DNA from: Pseudokineococcus lusitanus
GTDB taxonomy: Bacteria; Actinomycetota; Actinomycetes; Actinomycetales; Quadrisphaeraceae
DNA length: 64,000 bases
Direction: 5' to 3'
Assembly (NCBI RefSeq): GCF_003751265.1
Contig: NZ_RJKN01000003.1
Span: 186,001-250,000 of the forward strand
Both the position numbers and the translations under genes were made by a program. The notes under the pieces are model-generated. The model did not search any database, had not been told where the DNA came from, and worked only from the letters and a program-made list of their open reading frames with translations. The stretch's first letter is position 1. Every line of letters starts with the position of its first letter. Positions 56,758 to 64,000 of the stretch are shown piece after piece.

Positions 56758-58005
56758 ATGAGCCGCCGCCCCAGGACCCGGCCCGTCCCCGCCGCCCTCG
56801 CCGCGGCGGGCCTCGCCGTCGCCCTCGCGGCCTGCGCCGAGGAGGCCCCGGCGCCCGCGCCGACGGCGTCCGTGCCGCCCGCCACGACGGGCGCCGCGCC
56901 CGCAGCGACCGGCGCCCCGCCGACCACGGCGTCGCCCGAGGAGCCCGAGGCGTCCGCGGCGTCCGCGGCGTCCGCGGCGTCCCCGGCGTCCCCGACCCCC
57001 ACCGCCGCCGGCGTCCCCACCGGCGAGGTCGAGGTCGTCGCCGACGGCCTCCCCCTGCCGTGGTCGGCCGTCGCGCTGCCCGACGGGTCGGCCCTCGTGA
57101 GCCTCCGCGACGAGGCGCGGCTCGTCCGCGTGACGCCGGACGGCGACGTCGTCGACGTCACCACGACGGCCGAGGACGGGACCGTCGGCGGCGCCGCCCC
57201 CGCGGGCGAGGGCGGCCTCCTGGGGCTGGCCCTCTCCCCCGCCTTCGCCGAGGACCGGCTGCTCTACGCCTACGTCACCCGCGCCGACGACAACGCCGTC
57301 GTCCGCGCCGTGCTCGACGGCGACGCCCTCGGCGAGCCGGAGGTGGTCCTCGACGGGATCCCCCGGGCGCAGGTGCACAACGGCGGCCGGATCGCCTTCG
57401 GGCCCGACGGCACGCTCCACGTCGCCACCGGCGACGCCCGCGAGCCCGGGCTGTCCCGCGACCCCTCCTCGCCCGCCGGCAAGGTGCTGCGGCTGACGCC
57501 CGACGGCGACCCCGCGCCCGGCAACCCGACGCCGGGCTCCCCCGTGTGGAGCCAGGGCCACCGCAACGTGCAGGGCCTCGGCTGGGACGCGCAGGGCCGC
57601 CTGTGGGCCAGCGAGCTCGGCCAGGACACCTGGGACGAGCTCAACCTCGTCGAGGGCGGCGCCGACCACGGCTGGCCCGACGTCGAGGGCCCCGGCGACG
57701 ACGGGGACCGCGCCGACGGGCTCGTCGACCCCGTCGCCTGGTGGCCGCCGTCCGAGGCCTCGCCGAGCGGCCTGGCCGTCACCGACGACGCGGTGTGGGT
57801 GAGCGCCCTGCGCGGCGAGCGCCTGTGGCGGGTCCCGGTGCCCACGGGGGCCGACGGCGGTGCGGTGGGGCAGCCCGAGCCCTACCTCGTCGGCGAGCAC
57901 GGCCGCCTCCGCGACGTCGCCGTGGCCCCCGGCGGCGGCGCGCTGTGGGTCCTCACCGACGAGGGCGACGGCGACGACGCCCTCCTGCGGGTGCCGCTCG
58001 GCTGA
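56758..58005 (+). CDS. PQQ-dependent sugar dehydrogenase lipoprotein
   Basis: 415 aa from ATG 56758. Lipoprotein signal with lipobox LAAC (Cys about residue 25), then a low-complexity Ala/Pro/Thr/Ser linker (to about residue 85) that includes a run coded by a 9-bp repeat. The catalytic part is a six-bladed soluble-glucose-dehydrogenase-like propeller: LPLPWSAVALPDGSALVSLRD, GEGGLLGLALSP, VHNGGRIAFGPDGTLHVATGD with the catalytic-type His, SQGHRNVQGLGWD and ELGQDTWDELNLVEGGADHGWPD. Acts outside the membrane on sugars or aldose-like compounds with PQQ. Monocistronic. Confidence 0.88.
   Translation: MSRRPRTRPVPAALAAAGLAVALAACAEEAPAPAPTASVPPATTGAAPAATGAPPTTASPEEPEASAASAASAASPASPTPTAAGVPTGEVEVVADGLPLPWSAVALPDGSALVSLRDEARLVRVTPDGDVVDVTTTAEDGTVGGAAPAGEGGLLGLALSPAFAEDRLLYAYVTRADDNAVVRAVLDGDALGEPEVVLDGIPRAQVHNGGRIAFGPDGTLHVATGDAREPGLSRDPSSPAGKVLRLTPDGDPAPGNPTPGSPVWSQGHRNVQGLGWDAQGRLWASELGQDTWDELNLVEGGADHGWPDVEGPGDDGDRADGLVDPVAWWPPSEASPSGLAVTDDAVWVSALRGERLWRVPVPTGADGGAVGQPEPYLVGEHGRLRDVAVAPGGGALWVLTDEGDGDDALLRVPLG
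56951..56995 (+). repeat. 9-bp tandem repeat inside the sugar dehydrogenase gene
   Basis: Five copies of CGTCC(G/C)CG(G/A) encoding a repeated Ala-Ser-Ala/Pro linker. Length variation would not break the frame. Confidence 0.8.
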
Positions 58006-58008
58006 CCG

Positions 58009-60723
58009 TCAGGAGCCGGGGGCCCGGCCGCCCGTCGGCGCCAGCGGGTCGGCCGGCCAGGCGTGCTTCGGGTAGCGCCCGCGCATCTCGGCGCGGACGC
58101 CGGCGTACGGGCCGCGCCAGAACGAGGCGAGGTCCGCCGTGACGGCGAGCGGCCGCCCGGCGGGCGAGAGCAGGTGGACGACGACGGGGACGCGGCCGTC
58201 GACGAGGCGCGGGGCGTCCTCCCACCCGAGGACGTCCTGCAGCCGGACGGCGAGGACGGGCGCGGCCGGGTCCGCGAGGTCCAGCCGGACGGACCGCCCG
58301 GAGGGCACGACGACGTGCTCCGGCACGAGCACGTCGAGCCGGCCGGCCTCCGGCCAGGGCAGGAGCCGGCGGAGCGCACCGGCGACGTCGGTGCCGGCGA
58401 GCTGCCGCCGCGTGCGCGCCCGCTGCAGCTCCGGGCCCAGCCACTCCGGCGCGCGGGCCACGAGGGCCGCCTCCCCGACGTCCGGCCACGGCGCGCCGAG
58501 CGCCCGGTGGACGACGGCCAGCCGCTGCCGCAGCCGCTCGGCGCCGGCCGACGGCGCGAGCAGCGCGAGACCGGCGCGCCGCAGCCCGTCGAGCAGCGCC
58601 GCCGCCAGGGCGTCCCGGGGCGGGTCGGCCAGGGGGCGGTCGGCGAGCACGAGGGCGCCGAGCCGGGTCACCCGCCGGGCCACGACGTCGCCGTCGGCCC
58701 CGCCCGCCCAGCGCACCTCGTCCTCCGAGGTGCGCAGGTGCTCGGCGGCGCGGAGCGCGAGGTCCTCGTCGAGCGGTGCGGCCGCGCGCACGACGGCGTC
58801 GGCCGACCCCAGCGGCCGGTCGACGACGGCGACCGCCAGCCACGCCGGGCCCTCCCCCGGCGCGGGCGGCGTCGTCAGGGCCGTCGTCCACGCCGAGCCG
58901 GGCACGAGCCGGGCGCCCGTCCCGCCCGCCATGAGGAGCTCCGGCGCGGCCGTGCCCGCCCCGCCTCCCCCGCGCCGGGCCCGCGCCACCCGCTCGGGGT
59001 GCGCCAGCGCGACGACGAGGCCGGCGGCCCGGTCGTCGTCGAGGGCCCCGCCCGGGGCGTCGTCGAGCGCACCCGCGCGCGCCGCGGCGGTCCCCGCGAC
59101 ATCGCCCGCCTCCGCGAGCGCGGCCCGCAGCCGCCCGACCTCCTGGCGCCAGCGGCCGGACCGGGCCGGGTCGTCCCCGCGGCGCAGCGCGCGCCAGGCG
59201 GCCACGAGGTCGTCGGCGCCGCGGCCGCCGACGAGGCCGTCCTCGGACAGCAGGGCGACGACCTCGGCGCAGCGCCGCTCCCCCACCGCGGGGGCGCCGA
59301 CGAGCAGCGCCCGGCCGAGCCGCGGGTCGAGCCCGACGCCCGCGACGGCCCGGCCCAGCGGGGTCGGGGTGCCGTCCTCGGCGACGAGCCCGCGGTCGCG
59401 CAGGACCCGCTCCGCCGCGGCGAGCGCCCCGGCGGGCAGCGGGTCCGGCAGCGCGGCGCCCCGGCCGCCGGGCGTCCCCCACGCCGCGAGCAGGAGGGCG
59501 GCCGACGCCAGGTCCGCCGTCGCGACCTCGGGCTCCGCGCGCGGGGGCAGGCGGGCGTCGTCGGCGGCGGACCAGCACCGCAGCGCGACGCCGGACCCCT
59601 CGCGGGCCGCGCGGCCCGCCCGCTGGTCGGCCGACGCCCGCGAGACCCGGACGGTGTCGAGGCCGCCGAGCCCGCGGGCGTGGTCGGTGCGGGGGACGCG
59701 GGCGAGTCCGGCGTCGACGACGACCCGGACTCCCGGCACCGTGAGGCTGGACTCCGCGACCGCGCTGGCGACGACGACCCGGCGCCGCGGCCCCGGCCTC
59801 AGGGCGGCGTCCTGCTCGGCCGCCGGCGTCCGGCCGTGGAGCGCCACGACGTCGACGTCCGGGTGCGCGTCCCGCACGAGCCCGGCCACCCGGGCGATCT
59901 CGCGCGCGCCGGGCAGGACGACGAGGACGTCGCCGGGCTCGTCCGCCGGGCGCTCGGCGAGCGCCTGGCCGACGACGCCGGCGACGTGCGCGAGCAGCCG
60001 CGGGTCGACGCGGAGCCCGCGCGGCGGCTCGAGGCCGGCGGGCGGGGGCACGAGCCGCACGTCGAGGGGGTACGTCGGCGCCGTCGCGACGACGACGGGC
60101 ACCTCGGTGCCGTCCCCGCCGCCGTCCGCGCCGGCGGCGGCCATCGCCCGCCGCCACGCGCCGACGTCCGGGGTCGCGGAGGCGGCGACGAGCCGCAGCG
60201 ACGGGCGCAGCGCCGCCCGCACGTCGAGCAGCAGCGCCAGCGCGAGGTCGGCGTCGAGCGAGCGCTCGTGCACCTCGTCGAGCAGGACGGCGCCCACGCC
60301 CGCGAGCTCGGGGTCGGCCTGCAGCCGCCGCACGAGGAGGCCGGTCGTCACGACCTCGACCCGTGTCCGCGGCCCGCCGCGCCGCTCCCCGCGGACCGCG
60401 TAGCCCACCGTCCGCCCCACGGGCTCGTCGAGCAGCGCGGCCGCGCGGCGGGCGGCCGCGCGCACGGCGACCCGCCGCGGCTCGGTGACGAGGACCCGCG
60501 TCGCGCCGTCGGCCGCCCCGGCGAGGGCGTCCGCGAGGGCCAGCGGGGCGAGCGTCGTCTTGCCCGTGCCGGGCGGGGCGACGAGCAGCGCCGCCCCGGC
60601 CGCGTCGAGCGCGGCGACGAGCGGGCCGAGCGCCGGCACGACGGGCAGGTCGCCGCCCCGGCGGCGCGCGCGGTCCAGGAGCGGCTCCGCCGCAGCGTCT
60701 CCCGCCCCGGGTCCCGGTCCCAC
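58009..60723 (-). CDS. hrpB: ATP-dependent helicase HrpB
   Basis: 904 aa from GTG 60723; a CTG at 60735 overlapping the upstream stop is a possible alternative. DEAH-box helicase: Walker A LLVAPPGTGKTT, TEPRRVAVRAAARR, DEVH in AVLLDEVHERSLDADLALA, SASATP-type AASATPDV, ESSLTVPGVRVVVDAG, QRAGRAAREGSG, a ratchet/HA2 region and the specific HrpB C-terminal domain (RLDVLVPEHVVVPSGRSVRLDL ... RYPKHAWPADPLAPTG). Cellular role of HrpB remains poorly defined in bacteria; an RNA-helicase activity is assumed. Convergent with the sugar dehydrogenase gene (3-bp gap), downstream of the Eis-like gene. Confidence 0.93.
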   Translation of the reverse strand: MGPGPGAGDAAAEPLLDRARRRGGDLPVVPALGPLVAALDAAGAALLVAPPGTGKTTLAPLALADALAGAADGATRVLVTEPRRVAVRAAARRAAALLDEPVGRTVGYAVRGERRGGPRTRVEVVTTGLLVRRLQADPELAGVGAVLLDEVHERSLDADLALALLLDVRAALRPSLRLVAASATPDVGAWRRAMAAAGADGGGDGTEVPVVVATAPTYPLDVRLVPPPAGLEPPRGLRVDPRLLAHVAGVVGQALAERPADEPGDVLVVLPGAREIARVAGLVRDAHPDVDVVALHGRTPAAEQDAALRPGPRRRVVVASAVAESSLTVPGVRVVVDAGLARVPRTDHARGLGGLDTVRVSRASADQRAGRAAREGSGVALRCWSAADDARLPPRAEPEVATADLASAALLLAAWGTPGGRGAALPDPLPAGALAAAERVLRDRGLVAEDGTPTPLGRAVAGVGLDPRLGRALLVGAPAVGERRCAEVVALLSEDGLVGGRGADDLVAAWRALRRGDDPARSGRWRQEVGRLRAALAEAGDVAGTAAARAGALDDAPGGALDDDRAAGLVVALAHPERVARARRGGGGAGTAAPELLMAGGTGARLVPGSAWTTALTTPPAPGEGPAWLAVAVVDRPLGSADAVVRAAAPLDEDLALRAAEHLRTSEDEVRWAGGADGDVVARRVTRLGALVLADRPLADPPRDALAAALLDGLRRAGLALLAPSAGAERLRQRLAVVHRALGAPWPDVGEAALVARAPEWLGPELQRARTRRQLAGTDVAGALRRLLPWPEAGRLDVLVPEHVVVPSGRSVRLDLADPAAPVLAVRLQDVLGWEDAPRLVDGRVPVVVHLLSPAGRPLAVTADLASFWRGPYAGVRAEMRGRYPKHAWPADPLAPTGGRAPGS

Positions 60724-60731
60724 GGCGTCGC

Positions 60732-61997
60732 TCAGAAGTAGTCGAGGACCTCGACGAGGTCCCCGCACGCGAGGACGTCGAGGGCGGCGAGGGCGGCGTC
60801 CTGCGCGGCCGGGTCGTCGCCCAGCACCTGCACGCCCGAGGTGCGGACGGCGCCGAGCGGCGTCACCGCCCCCGCGTAGAGGGCCGCCAGCCCGCCCGGG
60901 GTCAGCCGGGCGACCGCGGGGGCGCCGGTCCGGGTCGCCCGGCCGGTGCCGCCCTCGACCGCCAGCTCCCACGTGCCGGAGTTCCACGGCGCCAGCGCGT
61001 CCTCGATCTCGACGACGACCGCGCCGTGGACCGCGGCGGGCCAGCCGCGCTCGGCCATCGCCCGCTCGAGGTCGACGACCCGGTGCATGACGACCTTGCG
61101 GTCGCAGACCCGCGCGAGCTCGACGGGCAGCGCCGCGGCGACGGCGTCCGCCCGCAGGAGGCGCAGGTGGAGGTTGCGGGCCACGGGCGCCCAGCCGGCG
61201 AGGACGCCGAGGAGCGTCCGGGCGGCGGCCGGGGTGTCGGCGACGACGTCGCGGACCGTGAAGACCGCCTCGCGGCCGTAGCCGCGGCCGCGGGCCCAGC
61301 TGGCGGCGGCGACGAGGCGCCCGGCGTCCTCCACGAGCGTGAGCCCGTCGACCCCCTCGGGCAGCCTCCCCTCGGGCGGCGCGGGGCGGACGAGCATCCC
61401 GCTGCGGGCACGGGCCTCCCGCTCGTAGAGCGCCGCGACCGCCGGGAGGTCCTCGGGGCCGCCCGCGCGGACGAGGAGGCCGGGCGCGGGACCGCCGCGC
61501 TCGAGGGCGTGGGTGGGCACCTCGACGGTGGTGAGGGTGCCGGTGACCTCCCAGCCGGCGCGGCGGTAGAGCCCCGAGACGGTCGGGTAGAGCGCGGAGA
61601 CGGCCGCGCCGCGCTCCCGGCCGCCCTCGAGCAGCGCCCGGAGGAGGCGGGTGGCGACCCCGGCGCCGCGCGCCTCGGGCTGCACGGCCACGTCGGTGAC
61701 GTCGGCCGCGACGAGGCGGCGCCCGCCCCACCACTGCTCCTGCGGCAGGAGGGTCACCGCGCCAAGCAGCTCCCCGCCCCGGCCGTCGGCGTCCGCGCCG
61801 CGCAGCGCGCCGTAGCGGACGGCGCCGGGCGGCTCCGACCCCGCCGCCGGCGGCGACGACAGGTCCTCGCCGAAGGACAGCGCGTGCAGGCGCCACTGCC
61901 GCTCGTGATCCTCCGGCCCGAGCGGCCGCACCACCACGTCGTCGCCGCGGCGGGGCGAGAAGGCGGTGGCGGGGCCGGGCGGGGAGGAGGGAGGCAC
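60732..61997 (-). CDS. Eis-like GNAT N-acetyltransferase
   Basis: 421 aa from GTG 61997; TACCGT 6 nt upstream argues for this leaderless start over the ATG at 62024, which precedes the promoter. Three-part Eis architecture: GNAT domain (about 20-150) with acetyl-CoA loop VAVQPEARGAGVATRLL, a second GNAT-like domain (about 175-290), and a C-terminal SCP2-like domain (about 300-421) ending with a carboxy-terminal Phe (LDYF), which in Eis serves as catalytic base. Mycobacterial Eis acetylates aminoglycosides at several amines; native substrates are unclear. Its stop overlaps the region upstream of hrpB. Confidence 0.9.
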   Translation of the reverse strand: MPPSSPPGPATAFSPRRGDDVVVRPLGPEDHERQWRLHALSFGEDLSSPPAAGSEPPGAVRYGALRGADADGRGGELLGAVTLLPQEQWWGGRRLVAADVTDVAVQPEARGAGVATRLLRALLEGGRERGAAVSALYPTVSGLYRRAGWEVTGTLTTVEVPTHALERGGPAPGLLVRAGGPEDLPAVAALYEREARARSGMLVRPAPPEGRLPEGVDGLTLVEDAGRLVAAASWARGRGYGREAVFTVRDVVADTPAAARTLLGVLAGWAPVARNLHLRLLRADAVAAALPVELARVCDRKVVMHRVVDLERAMAERGWPAAVHGAVVVEIEDALAPWNSGTWELAVEGGTGRATRTGAPAVARLTPGGLAALYAGAVTPLGAVRTSGVQVLGDDPAAQDAALAALDVLACGDLVEVLDYF

Positions 61998-62091
61998 GCG
62001 TCGACGGTACCGGCGCCCCGCCACGACCCCGCCGCCCCGCGTTCACGACGACGACGCCCCCGCGCCACCGGCCCCGGCGCAGCCTGGCCGC

Positions 62092-63756
62092 ATGACCGCC
62101 CCCCGCCCCGCCGCGCCCGGCGCCCTGCCCGCCGCCCTCGCCGGCCTGCACGCCCCGTCCGCCCCGCCGTCGCGGCGCGGCCTGCTGCTCGGGGCGGGCG
62201 CCGCCGCCCTGGCCGCGGGCTCGCTCGCCGCCGCCGCGCCCCCGCGCGCGCTGGCCGCCGCCGGCCCCGTGCGCGGCTACCCCTTCACCCTGGGCGTCGC
62301 CTCGGGCGACCCGCTGCCCGACGGCGTGGTGCTGTGGACGCGCCTCGCGGTCGACCCGCTCGCCGAGGACGGGCGCGGCGGCATGCCGGACCGCGGGGTC
62401 AACGTCCGCTGGGTCGTGGCCGCCGACGAGCGCTTCCGCCGGCCCGTGCGGATCGGCAGCACCGTGGCCCGCCCGGAGCGGGGCCACTCCGTCCACGTCG
62501 AGGTGTCCGGCCTGGAGCCGGGCCGCGAGTACTTCTACCGCTTCCAGGCCCTCGGGCAGGTCTCCCCGACCGCCCGCACCCGGACGGCGCCCGCCGCGGA
62601 CGCGGCCACCGCCTCGCTGACCTTCGCCATGGCCTCCTGCGCCCAGTACGAGCACGGCTTTTTCACCGCCTACCGACGGCTGGCCGAGGACGAGCCGGAG
62701 GTCGTCCTCCACCTCGGCGACTACGTCTACGAGTACCGCGCCGACGACTACGTCGCCCCCGGCGGCAACGTCCGCGACCACGCCGGCCCGGAGACGACGA
62801 CGCTGGCGGGCTACCGGCAGCGGCACGCGCAGTACAAGACCGACCCCGACCTCCAGGCCGCGCACGCCGTCGCGCCGTGGGTCGTCGTCTGGGACGACCA
62901 CGAGGTCGACAACAACTGGGCCGACGAGGTGCCCGAGAGCCTCGAGCGGGACCCGCTGCCAGGCTTCCTCGACCGCCGGGCCGCCGCCTTCCAGGCCTAC
63001 TACGAGAACATGCCGCTGCGCCGCTCGTCGGTGCCCCGCGGCCTCGACCTCCAGCTCTACCGGCGCCTCGGCTGGGGCCGCCTCGCGCAGCTCCACATGC
63101 TCGACACGCGGCAGTACCGCGACGACCAGGCGTGCGGCGACGGCACGGCCACGGGGTGCGCCGAGCGCCTCGACCCGGCGCGCTCCCTGCCCGGCGAGGA
63201 GCAGGAGCGCTGGCTGCTGGACGGGCTCTCCGCGTCCACGGCCACGTGGGACGTCCTCGGCCAGCAGGTCTTCTTCGCCCAGCGCGACTTCGCCGCCGGT
63301 CCGGAGCGGCGGTACTCCATGGACGGCTGGGACGGGTACAGCGCGTCCCGGTCCCGCCTGCTGGCCGGGCTCGAGGAGCGGCAGGTGGCGAACCCCGTCG
63401 TCCTCACCGGCGACGTGCACCGGCACTACGCGTGCGACGTCCACCCCGACGCCCCGGGGGGCGAGGGCGAGCCCGACCTCGGGCGCGCGCCCGTCGCCAC
63501 GGAGCTCGTGTGCTCGTCGATCACCTCCGGCGGCGACGGCAGCGACACGGCGGCGGCGACCGACCTGCAGCTCGCCGAGAACCCGCACATCCGCTACGCG
63601 AGCAGCCTGCGCGGGTACGTGCTCGTCGACCTCACGCCCGAGCGGATGACGGCCCGGTACCGCGTCCTCGACCGGGTGCAGGAGGCCGGCGCCCCGGCGC
63701 GGACGGGCGCGACCTTCGCCGTCGAGGCGGGACGCCCGGGGCTGCAGCCGGTCTGA
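62092..63756 (+). CDS. phoD: PhoD-family alkaline phosphatase/phosphodiesterase, Tat-exported
   Basis: 554 aa from ATG 62092. Twin-arginine signal PSRRGLLLGAGAAALAAG (about residues 23-40) ending near ALAAA, as expected for a metal-loaded Ca/Fe enzyme folded before export. The N-terminal PhoD domain has FTLGVASGDPLPDGVVLWTRL, GLEPGREYFYRF; the catalytic domain has MASCAQYEHGFFTAYRRLAE, LGDYVYEY, VWDDHEVDNNW, LDTRQYR and LTGDVHRHY. Liberates phosphate from mono- and diesters outside the cell; Pho-box control would be expected but none was recognised. Divergent from the Eis-like gene. Confidence 0.94.
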   Translation: MTAPRPAAPGALPAALAGLHAPSAPPSRRGLLLGAGAAALAAGSLAAAAPPRALAAAGPVRGYPFTLGVASGDPLPDGVVLWTRLAVDPLAEDGRGGMPDRGVNVRWVVAADERFRRPVRIGSTVARPERGHSVHVEVSGLEPGREYFYRFQALGQVSPTARTRTAPAADAATASLTFAMASCAQYEHGFFTAYRRLAEDEPEVVLHLGDYVYEYRADDYVAPGGNVRDHAGPETTTLAGYRQRHAQYKTDPDLQAAHAVAPWVVVWDDHEVDNNWADEVPESLERDPLPGFLDRRAAAFQAYYENMPLRRSSVPRGLDLQLYRRLGWGRLAQLHMLDTRQYRDDQACGDGTATGCAERLDPARSLPGEEQERWLLDGLSASTATWDVLGQQVFFAQRDFAAGPERRYSMDGWDGYSASRSRLLAGLEERQVANPVVLTGDVHRHYACDVHPDAPGGEGEPDLGRAPVATELVCSSITSGGDGSDTAAATDLQLAENPHIRYASSLRGYVLVDLTPERMTARYRVLDRVQEAGAPARTGATFAVEAGRPGLQPV

Positions 63757-63780
63757 CGCAGCCGGCCCGCCCCCGGGACG

Positions 63781-63820
63781 ACGACGCCGGCCGGTCCCCG
63801 CGGGGGCCGGCCGGCGTCGT
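63781..63820. terminator. bidirectional terminator phoD / gatB
   Basis: 20-bp stem with one wobble (63781-63800 with 63801-63820, the innermost pairs forming the loop). Sits between the convergent phoD and gatB stops. Confidence 0.85.
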
Positions 63821-63831
63821 CGGTCGGGGCG

Positions 63832-64000
63832 TCAGCCCTGGGCGCCGACCCGCTCGAGGACGAGCTCGCGGACGCGCTTGGCGTCCGCCGCGCCCCGCGT
63901 GGCCTTCATGACGGCGCCGACGACGGCGCCCGCCGCCGCGACCTTGCCACCGCGAATCTTCTCCGCGACGTCGGGCTGGGCCGCGAGCGCCTCGTCGACG
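63832..64000 (-). CDS. gatB: Asp-tRNA(Asn)/Glu-tRNA(Gln) amidotransferase subunit B (3' end only)
   Basis: The last 56 codons; the gene continues beyond the right edge. The visible end reads [36 protein letters not shown] and [18 protein letters not shown], the YqeY-like tail of GatB that contacts tRNA. GatB transfers an amido group to misacylated Glu-tRNA(Gln)/Asp-tRNA(Asn). Nearness to ilvD agrees with the usual actinobacterial order. Confidence 0.9.
   Translation of the reverse strand, partial: VDEALAAQPDVAEKIRGGKVAAAGAVVGAVMKATRGAADAKRVRELVLERVGAQG

Noticed and set aside
53086-58005. Continuous plus-strand frame apparently fusing a large protein to the sugar dehydrogenase
   Set aside because: It is antisense to ilvD and the hydroxyacid dehydrogenase. 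The lipoprotein signal at 56758 marks the true start.
60723-60738. CTG start for hrpB overlapping the Eis-like stop
   Set aside because: A GTG only four codons later is available and no conserved residues lie between them, so unlike the HglS case a CTG start need not be invoked.
58009-63588. Very long open frame on the minus strand extending from hrpB through the Eis-like and phoD regions
   Set aside because: The part upstream of hrpB is antisense or out of frame to well-supported genes and has Arg/Ala/Gly shadow composition. Only the HrpB part is coding.

Overview
The window is a very GC-rich (well above 70% by eye), gene-dense chromosomal segment from an actinobacterium. The evidence is the NdgR-type IclR regulator beside leuCD, an HU protein with a long lysine-rich tail, CofC (coenzyme F420 synthesis), a zinc-ribbon L28, and many genes whose -10 box (TANNNT or CANNCT) sits 6-7 nt before the start codon, so that the mRNA should be leaderless. 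A Kineosporiaceae-like lineage is a guess only. I see no phage, insertion sequence, CRISPR array, rRNA or plasmid gene.

The backbone is the widely conserved actinobacterial run coaD - rsmD - recG - rpmB - thiL - Lrp-like - DUF3515 - ddl - gpsA - cofC - murA - hup - leuD - leuC - ndgR - tRNA-Glu - tRNA-Gln - gltX - FAH hydrolase - ilvE - leuB - ilvC - ilvN - ilvB - ilvD - gatB. Into it are set accessory modules: a tandem pair of secreted paralogues (0-1.2 kb); an M20 peptidase with an AbgT importer between coaD and rsmD (1.9-4.9 kb); an ABC transporter pair translationally coupled between recG and rsmD (5.5-8 kb); an ArsR-type regulator with an MFS exporter and a lipase-like hydrolase (11-14 kb); a trans-sulfuration enzyme and a pentapeptide-repeat protein (17.7-19.7 kb); a CstA/YbdD carbon-starvation transporter (30.9-33.5 kb); and an orphan succinate dehydrogenase flavoprotein gene sdhA with a divergent LysR gene (38.5-41.3 kb).

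The most coherent functional block is amino-acid metabolism. leuB, leuC, leuD, ilvE, ilvC, ilvN, ilvB and ilvD cover most of branched-chain amino acid synthesis (leuA is not in the window). ilvBN(C) is preceded by an 11-residue leader peptide rich in Leu and Val and then a strong hairpin, a classical attenuator layout. Immediately upstream lies a lysine-catabolic operon: lysine 6-aminotransferase (lat), a DUF1338/HglS 2-oxoadipate dioxygenase that appears to start at CTG, and an ALDH7-type semialdehyde dehydrogenase. An LrpA-like regulator is encoded a little further upstream. Together these predict lysine -> aminoadipate semialdehyde -> 2-aminoadipate -> (transaminase elsewhere) -> 2-oxoadipate -> D-2-hydroxyglutarate.

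The right end (55-64 kb) carries a D-2-hydroxyacid dehydrogenase, a PQQ-type sugar dehydrogenase lipoprotein, the helicase HrpB, an Eis-like acetyltransferase, a Tat-exported PhoD phosphatase and the 3' end of gatB. Two homologous 62-bp palindromes about 20 kb apart look like a dispersed intergenic repeat. All assignments come from reading the sequence; no database search was run.
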